Assembly: GCA_963618495.1 (NCBI GenBank)
Contig: CAVESF010000009.1
Coordinates: 1-64,000, forward strand
Source: Apopatosoma sp963618495
GTDB taxonomy: Bacteria; Bacillota; Clostridia; Oscillospirales; CAG-272
DNA: 64,000 nt
Direction: 5' to 3'
Below are positions 45,110 through 53,001 of this stretch, one piece after another. A program made the position numbers and the translations under genes. Each line of letters starts with the position of its first letter. Positions within the stretch are counted from its first letter, which is position 1. Below the pieces are notes generated by a model. The model did not search any database. It was not told the DNA's origin and worked only from the letters and a program-made list of their open reading frames with translations.

Positions 45110-45640
45110 TCACGCCCGCCATGCATTTTCAGCGGGCGTGCAGACAATGCGTGCACGAATCTGCTCGGCTATCTCGTGTGTTATGTTCGCACGCGTGGTA
45201 TGGCTGAAGCTGCGGAGAATGGCAAAACCGCCGATTTTTGCTTTGTCTGTTTGTCGCACGCACTCGCCACGCATGGCTTGCGTGACTAACTCGTGCACGC
45301 GGGAAGAGTTTGCAAAGAGAGGGGAAAGCTCTCTTTGATGACTTTTGGTACTTTTCGTCACGGAAAAGTACGAGAGAAGAAAAGTTACTTTATGTTTCTG
45401 CGCGGGAGACCACTGGTCTTCCCTGCCATGCAAAATCCAAGTATAGTCAACAGCAAAAATAAAAGACTGAATCCCTCTCCGCTTTTTCTTTTGACATCGC
45501 TGCCGCAAAAGAAAAAGCTATCAAAAAGAAAACGCCGAAATCAGAATTTTGCGCTCTGCGGAGCGCGACAAAGGCTCCGCGCCTTTGATGACGCCGCCTT
45601 TTTCAAAAGGCGTGCGAAAACTTTAATTGCGGGCGTGCGA
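45110..45640. repeat. Composite block of dispersed intergenic repeats, copy 4
   Basis: The 708-base gap between mnmE and jag is nearly all repeat. About 45133-45352 matches, inverted and with scattered substitutions, 51420-51643; it holds GTGCACGAATCTGCTCGGCT and CGCACGCACTCGCCACGCA segments. Then follow TTTTGGTACTTTTCGTCACGG, the CCGCTTTTTCTTTTG...GCCGCAAAAGAAAAAGC module, GCGCTCTGCGGAGCGC, CAAAGGCTCCGCGCCTTTG, and GCCTTTTTCAAAAGGC...GCGAAAACTTTAAT. A long open frame across it changes domain-free composition repeatedly and overlaps jag on the other strand, so it is not a gene. Confidence 0.8.
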
Positions 45641-45659
45641 AAGCAAAATGTTTTCATGA

Positions 45660-45689
45660 AAAATGCCCGTGTCACCGACGGGCATTTTG
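45660..45689. terminator. Terminator of the rpmH-to-jag operon
   Basis: AAAATGCCCGT-GTCACCG-ACGGGCATTTT hairpin 24 bases past the jag stop (minus strand), with A/T runs on both sides. Confidence 0.85.
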
Positions 45690-45712
45690 GTTTCAAGCCT
45701 GACGGCTCTTAT

Positions 45713-46585
45713 TTACTGGATAGTGCTTCCGAATTCACGCAGTTTTGCAAAATAGCTGTCGAGATCCTTTGCCTTTTCTATCTTCCTCGGCTGAGGACGG
45801 GGCGTATCGGGGCGCTTATAAACAGGTCTTTCGGCAGAATCCGAAAGCTTCTCTCTCGGAGAGTTGTTTCTTCTGTCGCCCTTTTTGCCGCCGCGACGAC
45901 GGTCATTGCTTCTTGCGCCTGCACGGGGTGCCTTTGTCTCTGCGGGCTTTGCCGCTCCCTCAATATAAATGATGACGCGACGATTACCCTCCTGACCGAC
46001 GGAATTTGTTGTCACGCCCTCGATGAGCTGAACCTCGGAATGGATGATTCTGCGTTCATATGCGTTCATCGGCTCGAGGCTTACACTTCTGCCGGTCTTT
46101 TTGACCTTTTCAGCCATACGGTTTGCGAGTGCGCGGAGAGTCTTTTCTCTCTTTTCGCGGTAATTCTCTATATCGACCGTAAAGCGTGTATATTTTCTCT
46201 CGTCATTCTCTTTCTTATTTGCCGCGAGATTCACAAGATACTGGAAAGCATCGAGTGTATCTCCGTGATGACCGATAAGAGCGCTCGCATCATCACCCGA
46301 AACGGTAACGGTAGCTTCGCCGTTTCCTGTTTCCACTATGGTAGCTGTCGCATTCAGCTCAAGATTTTCAATAAGAGTATTGACAAACTTGGCGGCGGCA
46401 ACAATCGGCTTGAAAACATATGTTACCTTAACGGTGGCGGGAGAACCTCCGATTCCGAGAAAGCCCTTTTTCGGCTCCTCAAGAACCTCATACTCAATTT
46501 CGCTTACCTCAACGCCGAGTTCAGCCGCGCCCTTGGCAACGGCGTCATCGACTGTAGAGGCGCGAACAGTAACTTCACTCTTCAT
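45713..46585 (-). CDS. jag: RNA-binding protein Jag/KhpB (SpoIIIJ-associated)
   Basis: Jag/KhpB binds many transcripts with KhpA and affects cell size, wall synthesis and sporulation. The 290-residue protein has the Jag N-terminal domain (1-50, KKGFLGIG motif) and a KH domain (about 75-145, DASALIGHHGDTLDAFQYLV). An R3H domain follows (about 150-210, MNAYERRIIHSEVQ...VTTNSVGQEGNRRVIIY). A basic, disordered tail rich in Arg, Lys and Gly (RRRGGKKGDRRNN) makes it longer than B. subtilis Jag (208). It follows yidC by 35 bases. Confidence 0.93.
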   Translation of the reverse strand: MKSEVTVRASTVDDAVAKGAAELGVEVSEIEYEVLEEPKKGFLGIGGSPATVKVTYVFKPIVAAAKFVNTLIENLELNATATIVETGNGEATVTVSGDDASALIGHHGDTLDAFQYLVNLAANKKENDERKYTRFTVDIENYREKREKTLRALANRMAEKVKKTGRSVSLEPMNAYERRIIHSEVQLIEGVTTNSVGQEGNRRVIIYIEGAAKPAETKAPRAGARSNDRRRGGKKGDRRNNSPREKLSDSAERPVYKRPDTPRPQPRKIEKAKDLDSYFAKLREFGSTIQ

Positions 46586-46620
46586 TACTTTAATTTACCT
46601 CTAAAATTATAAATTACTGA

Positions 46621-47619
46621 TCAATCTCTGTCATAACGGGTAGGACCGCCGTCATCAAAGCTTGCGTCCTCCTCGTCGGAATCGTAATCGTCGGAAAGAC
46701 GCTGTTTCTTCTTTGCTTCGGCGAGCTTCTTCTTGGCATTCTTGGCGCTGTATTCGTTTTCAGCCGCCTTGATATCCTCTTCCGTTATCTTGGGCAGAGG
46801 CATAGCCTTTGCGAGGATTACGGTCTGGAGTACGCCGAGCATATTATTGAAGAACCAGTAGATGCCGACTGCGGCGGGAACGGTAAACGCGATGACTGTT
46901 GTCATGGCAGGCAGGAAAAGGTCCATCATAACATTCATGGACTTTGTCTGCGCACCGCCCTGCATGGGCTGTGGCATGAATTTTCTCTGGAGTTTGGATG
47001 CGAAGAACTGACCGACAAAAGTGATTATCGGGATAGTAACAAGCCACGATTTGAAGGTCGGCTTTGCGGCAAGAGCATTTGCCATGCCGAAAAGGCTGAA
47101 GTTCGGGAGCGATTCCATAGTCAGGTTTTCAAGTCCCTTGCCGAGCGCCTGTATCGCGGGAATCTTATCGGCTGTTATCAGCGAGAGAAGCTCTATATCG
47201 CCTCTCTTTGTCGCCGCAACTCCGAGAAATTCACGCAGAGCGCTGATAGCCTCCGTGGAATATCCGCAGACATACTGGAGCGGATTCATCATGACGCTGT
47301 AGATAATCATGACGATGGCAAACTGAATAATCATAGGCAGGCAGCCGCCGAGAGGGTTGTAGCCACCTTCACGGTACATTTCCTGTATCTCTGTATTCAT
47401 TTTTGTCATCGTGGGCTGGTCTGTTCTGCCGCTGTACTTCTTGCGGATAGCCATCTCCTTGGGACGGAGCTTCGTCTGCTTCTGCGCGGTTTTCTGCTGC
47501 TTTATGCCGAAAGGCAGAAGAATCAGCTTCACAAGAAGCGCAACAAGCAGAAGGGCTATGAGATAATGCCCCGTTATGTCATTGAAAAAATTCAATATGC
47601 TTGCAAAAATCTTATTCAT
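46621..47619 (-). CDS. yidC: Membrane protein insertase YidC/SpoIIIJ
   Basis: YidC inserts membrane proteins alone or with Sec. The 332 residues start MNKIFASILNFFNDITG at the ATG at 47619 (AAGGAG 6 bases upstream; the longer frame into yidD is rejected). Five membrane helices can be followed: about 10-35 (hydrophobic), then KYSGRTDQP...EMYREGGYNPLGGCLPMIIQ, two in the middle, and the last pair around DLFLPAMTTVIAFTVPAAVGIYWFFNNMLG. A charged C-terminal tail ends it. No lipobox is seen, unlike many Gram-positive YidC1 proteins. Confidence 0.95.
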   Translation of the reverse strand: MNKIFASILNFFNDITGHYLIALLLVALLVKLILLPFGIKQQKTAQKQTKLRPKEMAIRKKYSGRTDQPTMTKMNTEIQEMYREGGYNPLGGCLPMIIQFAIVMIIYSVMMNPLQYVCGYSTEAISALREFLGVAATKRGDIELLSLITADKIPAIQALGKGLENLTMESLPNFSLFGMANALAAKPTFKSWLVTIPIITFVGQFFASKLQRKFMPQPMQGGAQTKSMNVMMDLFLPAMTTVIAFTVPAAVGIYWFFNNMLGVLQTVILAKAMPLPKITEEDIKAAENEYSAKNAKKKLAEAKKKQRLSDDYDSDEEDASFDDGGPTRYDRD

Positions 47620-47656
47620 TTTTTTCTCCTTGATAGGAAATAAACAGCGGAAAAAA

Positions 47657-47878
47657 TCATCTTTTTCTTTTGGGAACAGGGTCGCTGCCACCCCTGCAAA
47701 AAGGATTGCATCTGAGTATTCTCCATATTGTCAGCCCGAGCCCGCGGATAAATCCCCATTCGGAGAAAGCTTCTATCGCATACTGCGAGCAGGTCGGCGT
47801 GAAGCGGCAACAGGGTCGCTTCAGCGGCGAGATGAGCTTTCGGTAGAGCTTCACCAGCGCTATGGCTATATATTTCAT
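47657..47878 (-). CDS. yidD: Membrane protein insertion efficiency factor YidD
   Basis: A 73-residue protein with the family core YRKLISPLKRPCCRFTPTCSQYAIEAFSEWG and a C-terminal RNPFCRGGSDPVPKR. An amphipathic N-terminus binds the membrane. It overlaps rnpA by four bases and precedes yidC, the conserved order. Confidence 0.94.
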   Translation of the reverse strand: MKYIAIALVKLYRKLISPLKRPCCRFTPTCSQYAIEAFSEWGFIRGLGLTIWRILRCNPFCRGGSDPVPKRKR

Positions 47879-48285
47879 AGCGCACCGCTCTCCGCTTTTT
47901 TTTTCGGCGCGGGCAGGATAAGCCCGAGCTTGCCCGCCGCATAGAGCAGGTCGCCGTAGATATCGCCGCTTTTGGCTTCCACGGCGGCAGGTCTTGCCGC
48001 TATGACTATGAGCATTCCTTTTTTAATATTGTTTTCCCTCTCGAGAGAGGAATATGCGGCGCGAAGAATACGACGTACTCTCGTGCGCACAACCGCTTTA
48101 CCGATCTTCTTTGTAACCGTAAGTCCCAGTCGGTTAACCTTCGTTTTCAGCGGATTCTCGCGGGCGAGCCGCGATGCGTGGTAATCGGTCAGAACATATA
48201 CCACGATATGCCGGCAGTAAACTTTCTGCCCTTTGTCATACACCTTTTTATAAAGGTGGTTCTCGGAAATTGCCATGTTTTTCAC
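47875..48285 (-). CDS. rnpA: Ribonuclease P protein component
   Basis: RnpA helps the RNase P RNA cut 5' leaders from tRNAs. The signature appears as KKIGKAVVRTRVRRILRAAY; the N-terminal NHLYKKVYDKGQKV is typical. Length 136. Start is the GTG at 48285, 7 bases after GGAGG; the in-frame ATG at 48276 is too far from it. Confidence 0.94.
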   Translation of the reverse strand: MKNMAISENHLYKKVYDKGQKVYCRHIVVYVLTDYHASRLARENPLKTKVNRLGLTVTKKIGKAVVRTRVRRILRAAYSSLERENNIKKGMLIVIAARPAAVEAKSGDIYGDLLYAAGKLGLILPAPKKKAESGAL

Positions 48286-48342
48286 ACAGATTCCTCCGAA
48301 AAATCAGTTTTTGGAGCCATGCTGTTTTGTCCCTATAAAAAA

Positions 48343-48372
48343 TGAAAGCCCATGAATACAGACACAGGCTTT
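48343..48372 (-). terminator. Weak hairpin between rpmH and rnpA
   Basis: On the minus strand AAAGCC and GGCTTT flank a 16-base loop, followed by CATTTTTTAT. It could be a partial terminator that gives more rpmH than rnpA product, as is usual for this pair. Confidence 0.4.
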
Positions 48373-48404
48373 AACTATTTCCGGAAACAAAGCCCGGCTG
48401 AAAA

Positions 48405-48539
48405 TCAGTAGCTAAGACGAACTCTGCCTTTAGCGCGTCTTCTCTTCAGAACCTTGCGGCCGTTTGCCGTACTCATTCTCTTGCGGAAGCCATGCTCCTT
48501 CTGTCTCTGAATCTTTTTAGGTTGATAAGTTCTCAGCAT
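48405..48539 (-). CDS. rpmH: Ribosomal protein bL34
   Basis: A 44-residue basic protein read on the minus strand: it starts MLRTYQPKKIQRQKEHGFRK, continues RMSTANGRKVLKRRRAKGR and ends VRLSY. This is the universal L34 pattern. AAGGAGGTG lies 8 bases before the ATG. First gene of the cluster leading to jag. Confidence 0.97.
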   Translation of the reverse strand: MLRTYQPKKIQRQKEHGFRKRMSTANGRKVLKRRRAKGRVRLSY

Positions 48540-48613
48540 TATTCAACACCTCCTTACATTGTCGCGTCGGAGAAAAACTCCCGACGGCGTATAACGCTAC
48601 AACTACATCGTAC

Positions 48614-48643
48614 ATTATACACGCAAATATGCTCTCTTGTCAA
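48614..48643 (-). promoter_or_regulatory. Promoter of rpmH
   Basis: Minus strand TTGACA (48638-48643) and TATAAT (48614-48619) with an 18-base spacer, 75 bases before the rpmH start. Confidence 0.85.
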
Positions 48644-48723
48644 GTGGAAAATAAATTTTTCATGTGATTTTTCGAATAAAAACACGATTTTTTATTATTT
48701 TCACGGAAAATCACTCTCTTCTC

Positions 48724-48752
48724 TTGACAAGGCGGCGGCTGTGATGTATAAT
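48724..48752 (+). promoter_or_regulatory. Promoter of the GntR-ABC operon
   Basis: TTGACA (48724-48729), 17 bases, TATAAT (48747-48752), 36 bases before the regulator start. The GTATCAC/GTGATG bases around the -10 (GTGATGTATAATTGTATCAC) form a near-palindrome that could be the regulator's operator. Confidence 0.85.
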
Positions 48753-48788
48753 TGTATCACGAAAGCAGAACAAGATGAGGAGCAAGTT

Positions 48789-49175
48789 ATGGCTTGGAAT
48801 TTTTTCGGCGGAATACCGATATATATTCAGATAGCGGCAAGAATCAGGCTGAAAATCTTCTCGGGCGAATATCCCGAGGGTTCCAGAATACCCAGCGTGC
48901 GCGACATCGCAAGCGAAGCCTCGGCAAATCCGAATACCGTGGTCAAGGCGCTTTCGATGCTCTGCGATGAGGGCATCATCTATCCGAAAAGCACGGCGGG
49001 CAACTTCGTCACGGAGGATAAAAGCATCCTCGACGCGGCAAGAGAAGCGGAAGCCGTTCGGATAACGGAGGGATATGCCAACGCTATAGCCCAGCTCGGC
49101 TTCAGCCGCGAAAAGACGGAAGCTCTGCTGGAAAAATATCTCAGAAAGGATGAGGCAAATGGAAATAATATTTGA
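48789..49175 (+). CDS. GntR-family (YtrA subfamily) transcriptional regulator
   Basis: The 128-residue protein has a winged HTH (about 10-75: PIYIQIAARIRLKIFSGEYPEGSRIPSVRDIASEA...NPNTVVKALSMLCDEGIIY...GNFVTED) and a short helical end. This is the YtrA layout, which usually represses an ABC transporter encoded next to it. GAGGAG lies 7 bases before the ATG. It overlaps the ATPase gene by 17 bases. Confidence 0.92.
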   Translation: MAWNFFGGIPIYIQIAARIRLKIFSGEYPEGSRIPSVRDIASEASANPNTVVKALSMLCDEGIIYPKSTAGNFVTEDKSILDAAREAEAVRITEGYANAIAQLGFSREKTEALLEKYLRKDEANGNNI

Positions 49176-49857
49176 ATGCAAAAACCTCTTTAAATCATAC
49201 GGCGGCGTTCCCGCCCTTGCGGATTTCAATCTCACTCTGTACTCAGGCAAGATAATCGGGCTTCTCGGTCCCAACGGCAGCGGCAAGACTACGCTCATCA
49301 AGCTGGCGGCAGGTCTGCTCACGCCCACATCGGGCGAGCTGACCGTCGGAGGACTCCGTCCCGGCGTTATCACAAAGGGCGCCGTTTCTTATCTTCCCGA
49401 GCGCACATATCTCAATCCCTCGCTCACCGTGGACGATACGATAGCGCTTTTCTGCGATTTCTACAAGGATTTCGACCGCGCACGCGCATACGACCTTTTC
49501 ACCAAACTCGGCATAGTCACAAGCAGAAAGATAAAGACGCTCTCCAAAGGTACGCGTGAAAAAGTTCAGCTTGTGCTCGTTATGAGCCGTCGCGCAAAGC
49601 TTTATCTTCTTGATGAACCGATAGCGGGCGTTGATCCCGCGGCGCGCGAGTTCATCCTCAATACGATAATCACAAATTATGACCCGAGCGCAACGATAAT
49701 CATATCCACGCATCTCATCACCGATGTCGAGCAGGTGCTCGACGAATTCGTATTCATCAAGAGCGGTCAGGTCGTCATGCACGATACCGTGGACGGCGCA
49801 AGAGAAAAGTACGGCGAAACGGTAGACGCGCTTTTCAGGGAGGTGTTCAAATGTTAG
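49159..49857 (+). CDS. ABC transporter ATP-binding protein
   Basis: A single ATPase domain of 232 residues: Walker A GPNGSGKTT, signature-like LSKGTREKVQLVL (in place of LSGGQ), Walker B LYLLDEPIAGVD, and H-loop STHLITDVE. The degenerate signature and the GntR neighbour are usual for YtrB-like exporters answering wall-active agents. I take the ATG at 49159 (AAAGGA 8 bases upstream). It overlaps the permease gene by seven bases. Confidence 0.93.
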   Translation: MEIIFECKNLFKSYGGVPALADFNLTLYSGKIIGLLGPNGSGKTTLIKLAAGLLTPTSGELTVGGLRPGVITKGAVSYLPERTYLNPSLTVDDTIALFCDFYKDFDRARAYDLFTKLGIVTSRKIKTLSKGTREKVQLVLVMSRRAKLYLLDEPIAGVDPAAREFILNTIITNYDPSATIIISTHLITDVEQVLDEFVFIKSGQVVMHDTVDGAREKYGETVDALFREVFKC

Positions 49858-50735
49858 GCAAGCTTTTAAAGCACGAATTCAGAGCGACGAGACGCTCCGT
49901 CGGCATGGTAATCCTCGGTTCGCTTCTCGCTTCGGCAGTCGGCTTCGGTCTGCTGATTATCTGCTGGCATCCGAGCTTCCTGCCCGCGCTCCACGGATAT
50001 GCGATAGAAACCATCCGCACCATCCTCTATATCCCCCTCTCGATAATCACTTTCTGTGTATATGCGCTCGGTTTTGCGAGCACGATAATCACCACCATCT
50101 TCATATTGATGAGATATTATAAGAATTTCTTCACCGATGAGGGATATCTTACATTCACTCTGCCTGTCACGCCGCATGAGCTTCTCTGGACAAAGCTTAT
50201 TTCCGGCATGGTATGGATTGCGCTCTCGCTCGTCACCACTTTTGCGGCAATGGCATCGCTTTGCGGCGCGATTTATATCAACGGCACAGCTTCGGGCGGA
50301 GCGGAAGCTGCCATGATGTTTTCCGAGACATTCAAGTTTATCGGGGAATATTTCGGCGCATTCATGAAAGCTTATGCCGGCTCTCCCAATGCATGGTTTG
50401 TGATACTGCGCTCTGCGGTTGAAGCCATCGTCACGGGAATGGCACAGCTTCTTATTTATTATTTTGCCGTAACGCTCGGCTGCATGGTCAGCAAGAAGCA
50501 TAAGGTATGGGCTTCCGTCGGCATGTATTTTGCCGTCAATGCGGGAATAGGCATCGTCAATTCCTTGGTAAGCTACATCGTAATGCTTATTTCAGCTATA
50601 ATAAATGACGGCGCTTCATCCGGTATAATAGTATCCATAGTCGCTTATTCGCGCAATGTGGTGACATTTATAGTCGGTGTGGTGATGTATTTCCTCACGA
50701 TAAACATTTTCAAAAAGAGACTGAATCTCGAATAA
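49851..50735 (+). CDS. ABC transporter permease
   Basis: A 294-residue membrane protein with six hydrophobic helices (near 20-42, 60-88, 112-135, 190-215, 225-255, 265-290). The motif after helix 2 is YKNFFTDEGYLTFTLPVTPHELLWTKL, common to permeases of this class of two-gene exporters. The substrate is unknown; the GntR/YtrA context suggests stress-induced export or lipid II-related defence. Confidence 0.9.
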   Translation: MLGKLLKHEFRATRRSVGMVILGSLLASAVGFGLLIICWHPSFLPALHGYAIETIRTILYIPLSIITFCVYALGFASTIITTIFILMRYYKNFFTDEGYLTFTLPVTPHELLWTKLISGMVWIALSLVTTFAAMASLCGAIYINGTASGGAEAAMMFSETFKFIGEYFGAFMKAYAGSPNAWFVILRSAVEAIVTGMAQLLIYYFAVTLGCMVSKKHKVWASVGMYFAVNAGIGIVNSLVSYIVMLISAIINDGASSGIIVSIVAYSRNVVTFIVGVVMYFLTINIFKKRLNLE

Positions 50736-50752
50736 TCCATATCAAAAAATAT

Positions 50753-50796
50753 CTCCGTGAATATACTGAAAAAAAGTATGTTCACGGAGGTTTTTT
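50753..50796 (+). terminator. Terminator hairpin that contains the amidase ribosome site
   Basis: CTCCGTGAATATAC and GTATGTTCACGGAG pair almost perfectly around TGAAAAAAA, followed by GTTTTTT. It can end the ABC operon transcript. Its 3' arm includes the GGAG that serves as ribosome site of the amidase, 8 bases from that ATG, so folding would also block translation. Confidence 0.75.
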
Positions 50797-50798
50797 AT

Positions 50799-51362
50799 AT
50801 GGCGATAAAAATATTCGTAGACCAGGGACACAATCCCGAAAATCCGAATGCGGGCGCAGAGGGCAACGGCTACAGAGAGCAGGATCTTGTTTATTATATA
50901 GGAGAAGAATTGAATACGCTTTTAAATGAGAATCCGGATTTCGAAGCGATACTCTCACGCAATACGCCCGATGAGATACTCGGCATGAGCGTCGCTTCAT
51001 CGCTTCGCGAGAGGGTAAAAGCCGCAAACGAATGGGGCGCGGATTATTTTATCAGTCTGCATGCGAACGCTTCGGATATCCCGACGGCATCGGGCAGTGA
51101 GGCTTTTGTTTACAGCAGCGGTTCGGCGGCGCTTCCGCTTGCGGAAAATATTCTCATCGGTCTGCATGACGCAACGGGACTGGAAAACCGCGGCGTTTCC
51201 GCACGCCCGACGCTGTATGTCCTCCGTGCAACGGATATGCCGGCTACGCTCATAGAGCTTGGTTTTATCACAAATGCCGGGGATGCCGCACTCATGGCAA
51301 ATAATCCGCGCCTTTTTGCGCAGGGAGTATATAATGGGATTCTGATGTTTTTCGGGGTGTGA
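50799..51362 (+). CDS. N-acetylmuramoyl-L-alanine amidase (Amidase_3 domain only)
   Basis: A zinc amidase domain that cuts the bond between MurNAc and L-Ala in peptidoglycan. The 187 residues show the zinc ligands: His in FVDQGHNPENPNAG, Glu in GNGYREQDL, His in FISLHANA, and the catalytic Glu in LIELGFITN. No signal peptide or wall-binding domain is present, so it acts in the mother cell or spore, is released by lysis, or is phage-like. Start is the ATG at 50799 (GGAGG upstream); the longer frame from 50757 begins inside the terminator. Confidence 0.93.
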   Translation: MAIKIFVDQGHNPENPNAGAEGNGYREQDLVYYIGEELNTLLNENPDFEAILSRNTPDEILGMSVASSLRERVKAANEWGADYFISLHANASDIPTASGSEAFVYSSGSAALPLAENILIGLHDATGLENRGVSARPTLYVLRATDMPATLIELGFITNAGDAALMANNPRLFAQGVYNGILMFFGV

Positions 51363-51364
51363 GT

Positions 51365-52080
51365 TTTCTGCGGAGAATCATAAAGAAACTCTTCTTTTAT
51401 TGTACTTTTGTATGACCAAAAGTACCAAAAGTCATATAAGAGAGCGTTCCTCTCTCTTATATATCTCTTCCCGCGTGCACGAGTTAGTCGCACGAGCCGT
51501 GCGTGGCGAGTGCGTGCGACAAGGGGCAAAGCAAAAGTAGGCAGTTTAGCTACTCTCCACAGCTTCAGCCATACCACGCGTGCGAACATAGCACACGAGG
51601 AAGCCGAGCAGATTCGTGCACGCATTGCCTGCACGCCCGCATAATAGGGTTGGCGGGCGTGAATCCACCACCTACGCTGACGGGACTATCAAAATAAACC
51701 CTATCTCGCTATGTTCGCACACAGACACGCACCAAAATCTCAACCGCGAGGTTCGCCATAGCCCGACATGGCACAGCAGTGAATCCGAGTCGGCGCTTAA
51801 GCGTTTCGAACCTGTAGCCGCGGTTATGCCGTAGTTGGACGGTCGGGGCACTTTGTTCGCACTGGTCGCCGCGAGGCGACAGAAAGAGTTTAAAAGAGGG
51901 ATTGACACATATGCGGAGCATGTGTGTCGGCGTCGCCGAGACGGGAGTTAATACTTTCCTCTTTTTGTCCTTTTCGTTCTTTTCGGACAAGCGAAAAGAA
52001 CATCAAAAGAAAAGTTTCTTTTATGTATTTATGAAAGACCATTGGCTGACGATGTTTCCCGCCCACCCTGCCTAATTTGA
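51365..52080. repeat. Composite block of dispersed intergenic repeats, copy 5 (longest)
   Basis: In order: GTACTTTTGTATGACCAAAAGTAC with CATATAAGAG...CTCTTATAT (as near 13.8 kb, same direction); 51420-51643, inverted copy of 45133-45352; 51733-51885, inverted copy of 13858-14000; then ACACATATGCGGAGCATGTGTG, GTCGGCGTCGCCGAGACGGGAG (as in copies 3, 6, 7); then a TTTTCGTTCTTTTCGG/CGAAAAGAAC hairpin. The 945-base gap to the next gene ends with that gene's promoter and leader. No credible gene lies inside. Confidence 0.8.
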
Positions 52081-52154
52081 CGCCCACAACCGCGCGCCGT
52101 GGTAATTGATTTCGGCAAAAATCACAAATAATGGAAAAATATATCACTATGTTC

Positions 52155-52183
52155 TTGACAAAATATAAAAAATATGGTATAAT
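52155..52183 (+). promoter_or_regulatory. Promoter of the exported-protein pair
   Basis: TTGACA (52155-52160), 17 bases, TATAAT (52178-52183). The 20 bases TATGGTATAATACAAACGAA are identical to those at the promoter near 63811. The leader (about 120 bases) has an odd GGAGGTGATACCATTG, a strong ribosome site followed by a two-codon frame. Confidence 0.85.
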
Positions 52184-52307
52184 ACAAACGAAAAGAGAAT
52201 TTTAAAAGGTCCGGAGGTGATACCATTGAACTAAATGACTTCAAATAACCATACGAAACGAGACAAAACAATTTCACGAAACAAAAATATTGAAAGGGGA
52301 TTAAACT

Positions 52308-52973
52308 ATGAAAAAATTTTATTCGATTATCATTACTATCGCATTTCTGATCACGTCTGTTTTCTTCACTAATGCATACGCTACAGATATTGAAACACTG
52401 AGCTTAGATACATCTTTTGTAGTCGGAGTGTATAATTATTCACAGGTTCCCTCTACATCGGGTGAAACATATTTTATTGGTTCGCGTAAAGTAGGAAGAT
52501 TCACTTATGAGGTCAACCGCTATTATGGAGATTGGTATGCCCTTCTTAACTTGGATCTTTCGACACCTTGCTTTAAGGGATCTTCCGCCATGGAATTAAC
52601 TCAAACGATAGGTCGGACATATTCGGCTCAATTGGCATATGAGTTTTCACATGCTGTAGGCGGCACGGTAAATGCGGAAATTTTTGAAATAACTTCTTCC
52701 ATTACAAATAGCGTAGCTGTTACATTTCAAGTATCATTTGAAATGGCAAATAGCGTCTCATATCAGCTGGACGATACAAAACCTGTTGGATATTATAAAA
52801 TTGGTGTTTGTCATGATTTATATCGTCATAGTGTTCGCCAATATATTGAATCGGCAGAATATGCTTCTTTAACAGATACAGGCGTTTATTATGAGATGCC
52901 TACTCCAGAGGGCATTGCTTATTATGCACTTTTGTACAGCACTTCAAGCGGTTCTGGATATAAAAAATATTAA
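52308..52973 (+). CDS. Exported protein of unknown function
   Basis: Not recognised. The 221-residue product has a clear signal peptide (MKKFYSIIITIAFLITSVFF, cleavage likely after NAYA, about 27). The mature part is rich in Ser, Thr and Tyr with strand-like alternation (FTYEVNRYYGDWYALLNLDL; AVTFQVSFEMANSVSYQL). It has one or two Cys and no known catalytic motif. AAAGGGG precedes the ATG. Base composition is more AT-rich than the core genes. It lies 28 bases before a lipoprotein gene, probably in one operon. Confidence 0.8.
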   Translation: MKKFYSIIITIAFLITSVFFTNAYATDIETLSLDTSFVVGVYNYSQVPSTSGETYFIGSRKVGRFTYEVNRYYGDWYALLNLDLSTPCFKGSSAMELTQTIGRTYSAQLAYEFSHAVGGTVNAEIFEITSSITNSVAVTFQVSFEMANSVSYQLDDTKPVGYYKIGVCHDLYRHSVRQYIESAEYASLTDTGVYYEMPTPEGIAYYALLYSTSSGSGYKKY

Positions 52974-53001
52974 TTGATGCGCAAGTCATATGGTGAGTAA
53001 T

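Noticed and set aside
45293..46612. 439-codon plus-strand frame
   Set aside because: It covers repeat block 4 and then lies opposite jag, whose domains are clear on the minus strand; no family features.
48540..48720. Possible replication origin next to rpmH
   Set aside because: Only one weak DnaA-box-like string (TTATACACG) is seen; no cluster, no dnaA gene, and the region is explained by two divergent promoters.
51363..52100. Prophage or integrated element ends around the amidase
   Set aside because: No integrase, phage structural gene or attachment-site repeat; the flanking material is the dispersed repeat family.
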